A stretch of DNA of 64,000 nt from Prochlorococcus marinus str. MIT 0912. Its GTDB lineage: Bacteria; Cyanobacteriota; Cyanobacteriia; PCC-6307; Cyanobiaceae. Positions 38,894 to 48,311 of this stretch are shown here, one piece after another. Every line of letters starts with the position of its first letter. The stretch's first letter is position 1. Under the pieces are notes generated by a model. That model saw only the letters and a list, made by a program, of their open reading frames with translations, had not been told where the DNA came from and searched no databases. Both the position numbers and the translations under genes were made by a program. The DNA is taken from contig NZ_CP114783.1 of NCBI RefSeq assembly GCF_027359595.1, positions 1,612,001 through 1,676,000 of the forward strand, given 5' to 3'.

Positions 38894-39427
38894 ATGGCTC
38901 AAGCAAAAAACTCTAATAATAAAGATTCTGACTCACAAAAGGTTGAAGTCGTTGTTCAAAGTCCCGAAGGTGAAGTCAATATTTTTGGAGAACTCTCAAC
39001 ATTAGTGCTCAGACTAAGCTTTAGTTTGTTGATGGTTCATCACGGTTTGGAGAAATTAAATGATCCAGGAGGATTTGCTGAATTCGTTGTTGGTAAATAC
39101 TTCAGCTTTCTTCCTGGTGATCCTGTCATTTGGACTTATATGGCTGCAGTTACTCAAATAGTTTGTCCAATTGGACTGGCTACCGGCATTTTGGCAAGAT
39201 TATCTTCCTTAGGTTTACTATCGACGATGGTATTTGCTTTGTATTTCCACTTCATAGATACTGGGTTAGAGGGATTTCCTTTTGCGGTTGTAGAAAATCA
39301 CAATTATATTTTTGAATTATCAGCTATTTATGCAGCCATATCATTTTATTTTTTATGTGCAGGTCCTGGAAGATTATCACTTTTAAGAAAATCTAACAAA
39401 ATAACCTATTATCCAAAGGGTTCATGA
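38894..39427 (+). CDS. DoxX family membrane protein
   Basis: 177 residues: a polar N-terminal tail (about 1-35), then four hydrophobic helices in the DoxX pattern with LRLSFSLLMVHHGLEKLNDP, a mid-region AVTQIVCPIGLATGIL and NHNYIFELSAIYAAISFYFL. DoxX-like proteins are small membrane proteins with suggested redox or quinone links. Function here is unknown. Follows ispH by 63 nt on the same strand. Confidence 0.8.
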   Translation: MAQAKNSNNKDSDSQKVEVVVQSPEGEVNIFGELSTLVLRLSFSLLMVHHGLEKLNDPGGFAEFVVGKYFSFLPGDPVIWTYMAAVTQIVCPIGLATGILARLSSLGLLSTMVFALYFHFIDTGLEGFPFAVVENHNYIFELSAIYAAISFYFLCAGPGRLSLLRKSNKITYYPKGS

Positions 39428-39489
39428 TTTAAGTATATAAATATTAAATTTAGAGTCCAATATTTTATAATTAATTTATTTAGCTGACT

Positions 39490-41046
39490 TTAATGTAAAA
39501 AATGTCTTTTACCTGTGAGAACCATCTTTATGCCTGATTGATTGCATGCTTCAATAGAATCTTTGTCTCTGATACTTCCCCCTGGCTGAATAATTGAGCT
39601 GATACCATAATCAGCTGCCATCTTTACAGTATCGTTGAATGGGAAAAAACCATCACTAGCCAAAACAGCACCTTTTGCTTTGTCTCCAGCAGCTTCTAAT
39701 GCAATTTTTGCTGAGCCTACCCTATTCATTTGTCCAGCTCCAATTCCTAAACTCTGTTGATTAGATGCAACTGCTATAGCATTTGATCGTATATGTTTTA
39801 CAATTTTCCAAGCAAAAGATAAGTCATTTATTTCTTCTTCTGTTGGGATTAGTTTAGTAACATTTTCCCATTCTGTTTGATCAATATTTGGTTCATCTAA
39901 ATCTTGAACTAATAAACCACCAAGTATACTTCTTATATGATTTTTATCTGCTTTTTGAATAGACTCGGCTTTTAATTCTAGTAGTCTTAGATTTTTCTTT
40001 TTTGAAAGTATTTCTTTTGCATTATTATCAAAATATGGAGCTACAATACATTCAATAAATATATTTTCAAGTTCTTTAGCTGCAGCTTCATCGACAGGAC
40101 AATTAATAGCAATAATTCCACCAAAAGCACTTACCCTATCTCCATCTAATGCTCTTTTTAGAGCTGTTGATGGTGAATCTCCAATTGCGACTCCACAAGG
40201 ATTTGTGTGCTTAATTACTACCGCCGCTTTTTTATATGAGTCATTTTTCATAGCTTGTTCGTATCCAAATTCTCGGAGAGTGGATAATGCAGCCTCCAGA
40301 TCAAGGAGATTATTTGTACTTAATTCTTTTCCTTGTAATTGATTAGCTCCGCTCCAACCTTTTTCAGACTCTCCATACCATGTGGCCTTTTGATGAGGAT
40401 TCTCTCCATACCTTAGTTCTTGTTTTAATGGCAAGCTTTGAAACCAAGAAGCTTTTTTTGAGGGGATTTGGTTTGCAATCCATTTACTTATTGTTAGATC
40501 GTAAATAGCTGTGTGCTCAAAAGCCTTTTGAGCATAATTTTTTCGTAATTCATTAGTTATTTTTTTTGATTTGTATGCATCAATTAAGTTTGAGTATTGA
40601 TTTGGATTAGTGACTACAAGAACATCTTGATGGTTTTTTGCAGCTGATCGAATCATTGTTGGACCACCAATATCAATATTCTCGATTGCTTCTTCCCATG
40701 AAACATTTTCTTTTGAAATTGTTTGCTCAAATGGATATAAGTTAACAACAACCAAATCTATTGGATTGATATTTTGTTTCTTCAAATCATCCAAATGAGT
40801 TTGCTTATCCCTTCTGGCCAAAATTCCTCCATGAATTTTGGGATTAAGTGTTTTTACCCTGCCTTCAAGAATTTCTGGAAATCCTGTGTAATCTGCTACT
40901 CGAGTAACAGGCAGATTTGCGCTCTCAATTAACTTTGCTGTTCCACCACTCGAGATTATTTTGAAGCCTAATTCATTAATTAGTGCTTGAGCTAGAGGCA
41001 CTAAACCAGTTTTGTCTGAGACACTTAGCAGAGCTATGGGTGACAT
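39490..41046 (-). CDS. purH: Bifunctional purine biosynthesis protein PurH
   Basis: 518 residues, combining IMP cyclohydrolase (N-terminal about 1-190, [43 protein letters not shown]) and AICAR formyltransferase (C-terminal, [39 protein letters not shown]). Last two steps to IMP. ATG at 41046; divergent from the esterase gene (64-nt gap). Confidence 0.97.
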   Translation of the reverse strand: MSPIALLSVSDKTGLVPLAQALINELGFKIISSGGTAKLIESANLPVTRVADYTGFPEILEGRVKTLNPKIHGGILARRDKQTHLDDLKKQNINPIDLVVVNLYPFEQTISKENVSWEEAIENIDIGGPTMIRSAAKNHQDVLVVTNPNQYSNLIDAYKSKKITNELRKNYAQKAFEHTAIYDLTISKWIANQIPSKKASWFQSLPLKQELRYGENPHQKATWYGESEKGWSGANQLQGKELSTNNLLDLEAALSTLREFGYEQAMKNDSYKKAAVVIKHTNPCGVAIGDSPSTALKRALDGDRVSAFGGIIAINCPVDEAAAKELENIFIECIVAPYFDNNAKEILSKKKNLRLLELKAESIQKADKNHIRSILGGLLVQDLDEPNIDQTEWENVTKLIPTEEEINDLSFAWKIVKHIRSNAIAVASNQQSLGIGAGQMNRVGSAKIALEAAGDKAKGAVLASDGFFPFNDTVKMAADYGISSIIQPGGSIRDKDSIEACNQSGIKMVLTGKRHFLH

Positions 41047-41110
41047 CTGTATTGTTTGAAATCGATTCTTCTCGATAACCTACGCATCAAATAGGCATAT
41101 TGCATTCAAG

Positions 41111-41716
41111 ATGACTGAACTAGTCTTATTAAATTCTGAATCCGCAACAAATAGATTGGTTTTACTTCATGGGTGGGGAGCTGATGAAAATGATCTAATA
41201 CCTGTTGGAAAATTATTAACTGAGGGGTTAAAAGATCGTTTTGAAATAGTTTCTCTTTCCGCTCCCCAGCCTCATCCAAGCGGATTAGGTAAGCAATGGT
41301 ATCCGTTGTACCCTCATGAATGGGAACAGGTTCCAGAAGCAGTATTAGATCTTGAAAAGCGTTTAAATAATCTTTGCTTTAAACACATACCTTTAAATAA
41401 AACATTACTGCTGGGTTTCTCTCAAGGAGGTGCAATGGCCCTAGAGCTTGCATCAAGAAATAAATTTGAGGGAGTTTTTGCACTTAGCTCTTATCCTCAT
41501 CCCGAGTGGAAGCCTTCAAAAGATATGCCACCTATTTTCCTTTGTCATGGAAATATTGACCAAGTAGTTGATAAAGCCGCTTCTCAGAAAAGTTTTGATA
41601 TTTTGTTAAAAAATGGAGTTAAATCAGAATTATATTTTTTTGATGGAGGCCACGAAATAACTAATAATCTAATTCAGTACTGCCGTGAAAAAATTAAACA
41701 AAAATTTTTAAGTTAA
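41111..41716 (+). CDS. Phospholipase/carboxylesterase-family alpha/beta hydrolase
   Basis: 201 residues. LLHGWGADENDLI (oxyanion-hole region), the nucleophile elbow GFSQGGAMALELAS near residue 103, the Asp in CHGNIDQVVD and the His in FDGGHEIT form a full catalytic triad. It belongs with the acyl-protein thioesterase/YpfH-type carboxylesterases. Physiological substrate unknown. Overlaps the convergent DUF3155 gene by 4 nt. Confidence 0.85.
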   Translation: MTELVLLNSESATNRLVLLHGWGADENDLIPVGKLLTEGLKDRFEIVSLSAPQPHPSGLGKQWYPLYPHEWEQVPEAVLDLEKRLNNLCFKHIPLNKTLLLGFSQGGAMALELASRNKFEGVFALSSYPHPEWKPSKDMPPIFLCHGNIDQVVDKAASQKSFDILLKNGVKSELYFFDGGHEITNNLIQYCREKIKQKFLS

Positions 41717-42081
41717 ACAAAAGCGTATTCATACTCTTCGATTTCTTCCCAATCATCTGCTGTAAGTTCTAAACCAGCAAAAATTTTGTCCTCTCCAAGA
41801 TATTCAACAATAACTCTCAGGGAAGGAAAAAGAAAGTGATTTTCCTCAGCGTACTGAGCACTAAACAAACCTTTCTCTCCCCAAAAGAAGCGATCAGTAG
41901 TGTGCTCATTACGACGCACATTTAGTATCGCTGGTGCATATAAGCCCTCTTCGGCAATAAATCGTCTTGCTGCGGTCACAGGCTTATGTTGGCCTGTTCC
42001 TAAATGAAAAATAGGGACATGGGACATAACTCGCTGTCCTGCGAGTCTGCGTCTGCTAATTCTTTTACGCTTCTTAGACAT
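41713..42081 (-). CDS. DUF3155 family protein
   Basis: 122 residues, small and soluble. Strongly basic start (MSKKRKRISRRRLAGQRVM), then TGQHKPVTAARRFIAEEGL and an acidic end DDWEEIEEYEYAF. The composition fits cyanobacterial DUF3155. The basic N-terminus could bind nucleic acid, which is a guess. An orphan plus-strand terminator lies just beyond its start codon. Confidence 0.78.
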   Translation of the reverse strand: MSKKRKRISRRRLAGQRVMSHVPIFHLGTGQHKPVTAARRFIAEEGLYAPAILNVRRNEHTTDRFFWGEKGLFSAQYAEENHFLFPSLRVIVEYLGEDKIFAGLELTADDWEEIEEYEYAFV

Positions 42082-42392
42082 GAAAAAACTACCTTATTGG
42101 GTTGAGAGATTTAGGGAATTGCTTTTGTATTAGCTCTGGCTGAAGCTAGAGTTTTTTGAGAAAAATAGATTTGAAATTGAGATGGAAAGTCATTCTCAAA
42201 TTATGAAAAGTGGACCACGGAAATTACCCATCAATTTCTTCCGCAGACTCAAAGTCGCTCAAAGCGCTCACTTTTGAATTAAATTTGAGATAACCTCCTG
42301 TAAGAGATCTATATTCTTTATTCACATCTTAATACTTTTTTTCAATTTTACAAGTTTTTGAATACTTCTTTCCCCTTGTTCAAAGTTGCATA
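42082..42392. other. 311-nt gap with an orphan plus-strand terminator
   Basis: Between the divergent DUF3155 and histidine kinase genes. No protein gene is seen. It contains an intrinsic terminator pointing rightwards (42134-42157) that no annotated plus-strand gene needs, and several A/T runs near 42330-42360 where the kinase promoter may lie. Confidence 0.55.
42134..42157 (+). terminator. Orphan intrinsic terminator
   Basis: CTCTGGC-TGAA-GCTAGAG with one G-T wobble followed by TTTTTT. Oriented to the plus strand only. Nearest plus-strand gene upstream is the esterase, ending 417 nt earlier; reaching this point means reading antisense across all of DUF3155. A small RNA ending here is the other option. 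Confidence 0.6.
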
Positions 42393-43514
42393 ATGAGCTC
42401 AATGCAGTATTCAGAACGGTTTTTGAATTTTGTTCAACAGCAGTTGATGAGCTTTCAGGCTGATCAAGAATTGGAGCATGTTGTTGTTTACGTAGCTCGG
42501 TCTGGGGACAGCGGGTCTCCTACGTTGGAAGTTGTTGGACAGTGGCCGAAATTAGAAAAAGTATTACAGCCGGTAGAAACTGATATTGCCCTTCGCACTC
42601 CTTCAACTAATAGGAGATGGTATCCGTTGCAAGAGGGGTCAATTCTATTGGGCGTAATTCGTGCGGAGCGAATTGCTTCTGAGGAAGAATGGCCTGAATC
42701 TCTTGATCAACGCTTGCAATCAGTGTCAATTTTACTTGCTCACTCTCTTGCGTCAGAACTTGATAGAAAAAGGTTGTTAGATCAATTAGATGGTCAAAAG
42801 GAGCAGATATCTTTAATGGTTCATCAATTAAGAAATCCATTAGCTGCTCTTGGTACATATGCAAAACTTCTTTTGAGGAAAATAGGACCTGACAGTGAAC
42901 ATGAAGATCTTGTGAAAGGCCTAATGACAGAACAAGCGCAAGTTAATAAATACCTTTCTGCGTTGGATCAACTTAGTCAAGTGAAACTACCTCAAGCTGA
43001 GGATGGATCAAATAGATTGCTCTTGCCTCCCCTTTTGCCCACTGAGACCAAAATCAGTGTAAAAAGCTTAATAGAGCCTTTGATTGAAAGAGCTAAAGCT
43101 AGGGCTAATTTGCAAGGCAGGAAATGGTTTAGTCCTTCAAAATGGCCAACTTGGATGGAATCAAGATCAATTTCAGAGGGCGTTATTGCCGAAATTGTTG
43201 CAAATCTGCTTGAAAACGCATTTCGTTATAGCCCTCCTCAAGCATCTATCGGGATAGAATTTGTTGAAGAGAGTATCTGTGTTTGGGATGAGGGCATCCC
43301 TATAAAAGAGGAAGAAAGAGAAAAGATTTTTGAGAAAGGTTTTAGGGGTGAAACTGGTTCGAAAATGTCTGGGAGTGGAATTGGTCTTGCCTTGGCTAGA
43401 GATTTGGCAAGACAATTAGGTGGAGATTTACAGCTAATTGTTAATCCAAGCATATTTAAAAGCTCTTTACCTGATTCAGGGAATGCATTTGTTTTTAATT
43501 TGGAATCAAAATAA
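42393..43514 (+). CDS. Soluble sensor histidine kinase, possibly Hik2/CSK type
   Basis: 373 residues, no transmembrane span. The N-terminal 130 residues look GAF-like. The kinase core has the H-box LMVHQLRNPLAALGTYAKLL (His near 143), N-box EIVANLLENAFRYSP, G1 VWDEGIPI, F-box EKIFEKGFRG and G2 GSGIGLALARDLA. A cytosolic GAF-HisKA-HATPase layout with HQLRNPL resembles the cyanobacterial Hik2 / chloroplast sensor kinase line, which senses plastoquinone redox state or salt; this is inference. No response regulator gene nearby. Overlaps the convergent cobS by 20 nt. Confidence 0.82.
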   Translation: MSSMQYSERFLNFVQQQLMSFQADQELEHVVVYVARSGDSGSPTLEVVGQWPKLEKVLQPVETDIALRTPSTNRRWYPLQEGSILLGVIRAERIASEEEWPESLDQRLQSVSILLAHSLASELDRKRLLDQLDGQKEQISLMVHQLRNPLAALGTYAKLLLRKIGPDSEHEDLVKGLMTEQAQVNKYLSALDQLSQVKLPQAEDGSNRLLLPPLLPTETKISVKSLIEPLIERAKARANLQGRKWFSPSKWPTWMESRSISEGVIAEIVANLLENAFRYSPPQASIGIEFVEESICVWDEGIPIKEEEREKIFEKGFRGETGSKMSGSGIGLALARDLARQLGGDLQLIVNPSIFKSSLPDSGNAFVFNLESK

Positions 43515-44274
43515 TACTTAATAGTAATAAATTAGTTGTTTCTGTTATGACTAAAGTTGCTCCATAAGTATCACCACTATGTCCTCCTAATGATTTATTT
43601 ATAAAGTGTGGAATTAATATTGAAGTTATTAAGCCTGATAAAATGCAATATATTAATAGAAATGCATTAAATATATTTAAACTATTTAGAAATAGATAAA
43701 GACTTATAGCTATAGAAAGTATTATCAATGATGGTCTTATCTCTTTGGATAGGCCTTTCCAGTTTTCATGATGAATGGAACTTGATTCTTTTTTGAAAAG
43801 ATACTCATAATTTTCAATTGCAAAAATTTGAGAAATTCTTCCCCAAAAGGCTGCTAATGGGAAGGCAAAAGGCGCATAAAAACTAAGTTTTATGATTGCT
43901 GCCATTTGAAGAATCAAAATGATTACTAAACTTTGAACACCTATTGAGCCCACTCTGCTGTCTTTCATTGCCTGTATCCGTTTTGATGGACCTGCGCCAA
44001 TGCCATCAGCTGTATCCATCAAACCGTCAAAATGAATTCCACCAGTTATAAAAATACCGAGTGCAATACATATCAAAGCGATAGAAATATTTGGCCAATT
44101 AAAATATCTCAATAAAAGCCAAGAAAATGATTGTAAAAATCCAATCAAAACCCCTACTAAAGGGGCAAAACGAGCAATTCTTCTGAATTTAGGTTTGATT
44201 ATTGGCCATTGAGGAAAAATTGTGTAAAAAACCCATGCACCTGCAAAGTCACTTAGCCAGTCTTTAAAAATCAG
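43495..44274 (-). CDS. cobS: Adenosylcobinamide-GDP ribazoletransferase, probable CTG start
   Basis: CobS/CobV, polytopic membrane enzyme joining alpha-ribazole and adenosylcobinamide-GDP in cobalamin synthesis. The signature GGIHFDGLMDTADGIGAG is intact. The first ATG/GTG/TTG in frame is a TTG at 44148, but homology goes further upstream (KDWLSDFAGAWVFYTIFPQW). A stop at about 44293 limits the extension. The best fit is CTG at 44274, which has GAGG 8 nt before it (complement of 44283-44286) and gives 259 residues, normal for the family. ATT at 44277 is an alternative. Last 20 nt overlap the kinase gene. Confidence 0.83.
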   Translation of the reverse strand: MIFKDWLSDFAGAWVFYTIFPQWPIIKPKFRRIARFAPLVGVLIGFLQSFSWLLLRYFNWPNISIALICIALGIFITGGIHFDGLMDTADGIGAGPSKRIQAMKDSRVGSIGVQSLVIILILQMAAIIKLSFYAPFAFPLAAFWGRISQIFAIENYEYLFKKESSSIHHENWKGLSKEIRPSLIILSIAISLYLFLNSLNIFNAFLLIYCILSGLITSILIPHFINKSLGGHSGDTYGATLVITETTNLLLLSIILIPN

Positions 44275-44348
44275 AATTACAACCTCAATTGTTTCTTAGG
44301 TCAAAATAGTTATATAACTAGTTTAAGTTATGGAATTTTTAGGAATAA

Positions 44349-45479
44349 TTGAAAAAGCCCTTCTTTGATTTCCAAATAAAAAGCAGATGCAATTCGACAC
44401 TAGCTCGTGTTGGTTCTTTTAAAACACCAAATGGAATTGTAAATACTCCTAGATTTATGCCAGTGGGGACTTTGGGAACAGTCAAGGGCGTTACATCTAA
44501 ACAGCTAAAGAAAACAGGAGCAGAAATGATTCTTGCAAATACTTTTCATCTTCATCTGCAACCTGGCGAAAAGATTGTTCAAGAGGCAGGGGGTCTACAT
44601 GAATTTATGAGTTGGGAAAAGCCAATACTTACTGATTCAGGAGGTTTTCAAGTGTTTAGTTTGGCAAAGTTAAATAAAATTGATGATGAAGGGGTTTCTT
44701 TTCAAAGTCCAAGAGATGGTAAACAGATTTTTTTGACTCCTGAAAAAGCTATAGAAATTCAAATAGCTTTAGGTTCCGATGTCGCAATGGCTTTTGATCA
44801 ATGCCCCCCTTATCCAGCAAGCGAATCAGACGTTGAGGATGCTTGTAAAAGAACTCATCATTGGTTGGAGAGGTGCCTAAATGCTCATGACAAAGATGAT
44901 CAAGCAGTTTTTGGAATAGTTCAAGGGGGGTGTTTCACTCATTTAAGGGAATTGAGTGCAAAAATCGTCTCAGAATTTGATTTGCCTGGAATCGCTATAG
45001 GAGGTGTGAGTGTAGGTGAACCCATAGATCAAATGCACAAGATTGTGCGAGAAACCTGCCCTCTATTACCTGAAGATCGACCAAGATATCTTATGGGAAT
45101 AGGCACATTGCGAGAAATGGCCATAGCCGTGGCCAATGGAGTAGATATGTTTGATTGTGTAATCCCTACGCGTTTGGGAAGGCATGGAAGTGCTTTGGTG
45201 AATGGTGAGACATGGAACTTAAGAAATTCACGCTTTAAAGACGATTTCAGACCACTGGACTCATCTTGTCCTTGTGAAGCTTGTACTGGATATACAAGGG
45301 CATATATTCATCATTTAATTCGCAATAAAGAGTTGCTAGGTCTAACGCTTTTGAGTTTGCATAATCTCACTCATTTGATCCGTTTTACAGGTGCTATGAG
45401 GCAAGCAATTGTGGAAGGATGTTTTTCAGAGGATTTCGCTCCATGGCAGAGTGACTCTAAAGCGCGTCATACGTGGTAG
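44349..45479 (+). CDS. tgt: Queuine tRNA-ribosyltransferase (tRNA-guanine transglycosylase)
   Basis: 376 residues; exchanges G34 for preQ1 in GUN anticodons. Landmarks: the nucleophile/base region [32 protein letters not shown], and the Zn site [16 protein letters not shown] near residues 307-322. TTG start at 44349 ([10 protein letters not shown]), with AGGA a few bases upstream. psbK follows 34 nt later on the same strand. Confidence 0.95.
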   Translation: MKKPFFDFQIKSRCNSTLARVGSFKTPNGIVNTPRFMPVGTLGTVKGVTSKQLKKTGAEMILANTFHLHLQPGEKIVQEAGGLHEFMSWEKPILTDSGGFQVFSLAKLNKIDDEGVSFQSPRDGKQIFLTPEKAIEIQIALGSDVAMAFDQCPPYPASESDVEDACKRTHHWLERCLNAHDKDDQAVFGIVQGGCFTHLRELSAKIVSEFDLPGIAIGGVSVGEPIDQMHKIVRETCPLLPEDRPRYLMGIGTLREMAIAVANGVDMFDCVIPTRLGRHGSALVNGETWNLRNSRFKDDFRPLDSSCPCEACTGYTRAYIHHLIRNKELLGLTLLSLHNLTHLIRFTGAMRQAIVEGCFSEDFAPWQSDSKARHTW

Positions 45480-45513
45480 CGTGCGTGCTTAATACGTCCA
45501 TTATTTCTTAGGG

Positions 45514-45657
45514 ATGGCACTGATTAATCTCGACTTGCTTGCTGAACTTCCGGTTGCTTACCAGGCTTTTGCACCAACAGTGGATGTACTTCCGCTTATA
45601 CCTCTTTTCTTCTTTCTGCTTGTTTTTGTTTGGCAAGCAGCGGTTGGCTTTCGTTAA
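45514..45657 (+). CDS. psbK: Photosystem II protein PsbK
   Basis: 47-residue precursor: [19 protein letters not shown] is the cleaved leader, and the mature helix [21 protein letters not shown] is diagnostic for PsbK. ATG at 45514 preceded by TTAGG. It binds beside CP43. Lies 34 nt after tgt and is followed by a hairpin at 45730-45752. Confidence 0.95.
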   Translation: MALINLDLLAELPVAYQAFAPTVDVLPLIPLFFFLLVFVWQAAVGFR

Positions 45658-45729
45658 AAACGAAGTTTTTATTCCTGGTTTTTTACAATTTAAGTAATCT
45701 ATTAGAGGTTCTTAACAAAATAAAATTTT

Positions 45730-45752
45730 TGACCGAATTAAAAAATCGGTCA
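45730..45752. terminator. Hairpin between psbK and the convergent oxidoreductase gene
   Basis: TGACCGA and TCGGTCA (7 bp) flank a 9-nt A-rich loop. Weak T tracts (GAAATTTTGCTTTT) follow on the plus strand. It lies 72 nt past psbK and 34 nt before the stop of the minus-strand gene, so could serve either; quality is moderate. Confidence 0.45.
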
Positions 45753-45786
45753 GAAATTTTGCTTTTAAGATTTGATAAGTTTTATT

Positions 45787-46809
45787 TTAAATCCCTTTTT
45801 TAAGCAAAATGTCTTCACTTGGCATTGAGACGGCTTTCTCAATTAAATCAGCCAGGTGAAGTGCTCTAGAAGCTTGAAGCCCTCCAACAGCGGGTTTCTC
45901 CTTACCCCTAACGCATTGCAGAAAATGCTCTAGCTCTGCATATAGTGGCTCAATTGATGTTGTACTTACTTCTTCTATAAAACCATCATTCCTATAAAGA
46001 AGTTCCCCGTGATCAGCTGAATACCATTCATGTGCTTTTCTATGGATGTGAATATTGTGATTTAAGAAATCTGTTTCTATAAGACTTTGTTTGCAATGAG
46101 CACTCAAACTTCTAATTTTTTTGTGGCTCATTTTGCTTGCAGTCAGACTTGCTACCACACCGTTTTGAAAACCTAAGGTCGCATTAACGTAATCCATGGG
46201 TCCTTCCCCACTGCATCCTCCAACTGCAGCAAGCCTTATCACTTTTGAATTTGCAAGTTCAATAACTAAATCAATATCGTGAATCATTAAGTCCAAAACG
46301 ACTGAAACATCATTAGCTCTCTCGGGATGAGGACTATGCCTTCTAGCTTCAAGAACTACAACTTCTTCATTAGCAACTACTTTTGTTAATTCTCTGAAAG
46401 CCGGATTAAATCTTTCTATATGGCCAACTTGTAATAACTTTTTCGCTTTATTTGAAGCATTTATCAAAGATGCGGCTTCTTCTTTATTTGCTGCTATGGG
46501 TTTTTCAATTAATACATGTTTTTCGGAGTTTAGACACTCTAGTCCTACTTCTTGGTGAAATAATGTAGGCACAGCAATACATACAGCTTCTACTTGATGT
46601 AATAAATCCTTGTAATTTCTATACCAATTGCAATTAAATTGCTCCATCGCTAATTTACCTCGTTCTTCGTCTAAATCTGCAACTCCGACTAGCTCAGCAT
46701 CTTTGAGAAGACTGAGTACTCTTGCGTGGTGCCATCCCATATTCCCAATCCCTATTACACCAACTTTTACGGGAATAATATTTTCGTTGATCTTGGAGAT
46801 TGTTTTCAT
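45787..46809 (-). CDS. Gfo/Idh/MocA family NAD(P)-dependent oxidoreductase
   Basis: 340 residues. Rossmann motif KVGVIGIGNMGWHHAR near residue 15, the catalytic-lysine motif EKPIA near residue 96, and the domain-2 DLMIHDIDLVIEL. Substrate not apparent; many relatives act on inositol or nucleotide sugars. It is 37 nt downstream of the CNNM gene on the same strand. Confidence 0.85.
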   Translation of the reverse strand: MKTISKINENIIPVKVGVIGIGNMGWHHARVLSLLKDAELVGVADLDEERGKLAMEQFNCNWYRNYKDLLHQVEAVCIAVPTLFHQEVGLECLNSEKHVLIEKPIAANKEEAASLINASNKAKKLLQVGHIERFNPAFRELTKVVANEEVVVLEARRHSPHPERANDVSVVLDLMIHDIDLVIELANSKVIRLAAVGGCSGEGPMDYVNATLGFQNGVVASLTASKMSHKKIRSLSAHCKQSLIETDFLNHNIHIHRKAHEWYSADHGELLYRNDGFIEEVSTTSIEPLYAELEHFLQCVRGKEKPAVGGLQASRALHLADLIEKAVSMPSEDILLKKGI

Positions 46810-46846
46810 ATTTTTTTTATTATTAATAAATTGACTGTTTTATAAA

Positions 46847-48115
46847 TTATTTAGGAAGGGTTATTTTTACTTTATTTATTCTCGGACCTTTCATGGAGAT
46901 GATTTCAAATATGATTTCATTATGAACCAACGTTTCTCCTGAGTTGGGAATTTCTTGGAGCTTTTCTAAAACAAATCCCGCAAGCGTGTAATGATCATCA
47001 GCTTCTGGTAATGCAAGTTTAAGTTCTCTATTTAGTTCTATTACTTCTATCTCGCCAGAAGTAATCCATATTTTTTTTAAGTCATCAATAGGTCTTAGCT
47101 CAGATTCTTTATTATCAAATTGAATCTCATCTCCAACAATTTCACCTGTTAAGTCTGCTGAGGTTATTAATCCTTCAGTTCCTCCATATTCATCAACAAC
47201 TAAAAGCAGTGGGTTTCCATTTTTTATAAGCGGTAATAATTCAGCCAAAGTAGAAGTTTCTAAAACACGAACAACTGGCTCTACATAAGGCTCTAAAGAT
47301 GTGTGGGCTTGCATTTTTCCTTTGGCTATTGGATCAGCAAGTTGCCTTAAATCCAACACTCCAAGAACATTATCAAGGGAATCATCAATTACTAAATATC
47401 TTGCATGACGCGTTTTGTGAACTTCTTCCATCATTTGAGTGAAAGAAACCTCTCTTGGAAGGGTAACCATCCCTGATCTTGGAACCATTACTTCTCTGAC
47501 TTGTGTATCTCTCAGTGCAAAAACACCTTCAAGTATGTTTCTCTCGTCAGGCTTTAATCCTGTTACTCCACCAGTTTCAATTAATTTTTCTAATTCTCCT
47601 GCGGAGAATGCAGCTGTAGTTAGACTTTCTGATTGAGTATTGAGTCTAAATAATTTAAGAATTAATAAAGCAAGTCCTTCTAGCAAAGAAAGGAATGGTG
47701 ACATCCATTTTATGGCTGCTTCAATAAGAGGTGATAATTTGAGGGCAGCAGTCTCTGTTTGATTAAGAACAAGTGCTTTTGGAAGAAGACCAGATATTAG
47801 AGTGGCTAAAAGTACAACAGTAATAAAAAGTATTAGGTCTAAAAAATAGTTAATTGAAGCATTTTTTCCCCACCATTGACTTGCGAAATTTTTACAAATC
47901 CAGCCTATTGAAATCAATGAAATAGTTATTCCTAACTCTGCTATTAAAAGAGTTCTTCTTAGCCTTTTCTGCAGACGAATTATCGAATTTGAACCAGGTA
48001 ATCCATCTTCTACTAGTCTTTGAACCTTAGTTGAACGAAGTCGCAAAATAGCAAACTGACCTGCATTGAAAAATGCAGGTATCACAAGCAAAATACAAAG
48101 AAGTAATAAACTCAT
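46847..48115 (-). CDS. CNNM/CorC-type membrane protein with CBS domains
   Basis: 422 residues: a DUF21/CNNM membrane domain with three or four spans (about 1-150), a CBS pair (REVMVPRSGMVTLPREVSF, then VLDLRQLADP; the second at LLLVVDEYGGTEGLITSADL) and a C-terminal CorC_HlyC domain (about 340-420). Related proteins transport or sense Mg2+ or Co2+; the name haemolysin is historical. Substrate here unknown. tRNA-Met is immediately upstream. Confidence 0.9.
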   Translation of the reverse strand: MSLLLLCILLVIPAFFNAGQFAILRLRSTKVQRLVEDGLPGSNSIIRLQKRLRRTLLIAELGITISLISIGWICKNFASQWWGKNASINYFLDLILFITVVLLATLISGLLPKALVLNQTETAALKLSPLIEAAIKWMSPFLSLLEGLALLILKLFRLNTQSESLTTAAFSAGELEKLIETGGVTGLKPDERNILEGVFALRDTQVREVMVPRSGMVTLPREVSFTQMMEEVHKTRHARYLVIDDSLDNVLGVLDLRQLADPIAKGKMQAHTSLEPYVEPVVRVLETSTLAELLPLIKNGNPLLLVVDEYGGTEGLITSADLTGEIVGDEIQFDNKESELRPIDDLKKIWITSGEIEVIELNRELKLALPEADDHYTLAGFVLEKLQEIPNSGETLVHNEIIFEIISMKGPRINKVKITLPK

Positions 48116-48129
48116 TAATAATTTTTTTA

Positions 48130-48202
48130 TGGGGGTGGCGAGGATCGAACTCGCCTAAGGCGAATTATGAGTTCGCTGCATTCACCAGATTGCTACACCC
48201 CC
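48130..48202 (-). tRNA. tRNA-Met (anticodon CAU), probably elongator
   Basis: 73-nt minus-strand cloverleaf: acceptor GGGGGTG/CACCCCC, anticodon arm GCGAA-CTCATAA-TTCGC with anticodon CAT, T arm GCGAGTTCGATCCTCGC. The anticodon stem lacks the three G-C pairs next to the loop found in initiator tRNA, so elongator Met is preferred. An Ile2 tRNA with lysidine at C34 cannot be fully excluded from the sequence alone. Confidence 0.88.
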
Positions 48203-48311
48203 AAAAAAGCAGAACCACAACTTTTTTTGATAATAGTTAATTAGTTTGCCTAAAGTAAATATATATCTAATCCCACCAAGATGTTTAATAATTAAACTTG
48301 CATATAAAGAT

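Noticed and set aside
48130..48202. Reading the CAT tRNA as initiator tRNA-fMet
   Set aside because: The anticodon stem is GCGAA/TTCGC, lacking the three consecutive G-C pairs of initiators, and position 1-72 is a normal G-C pair.
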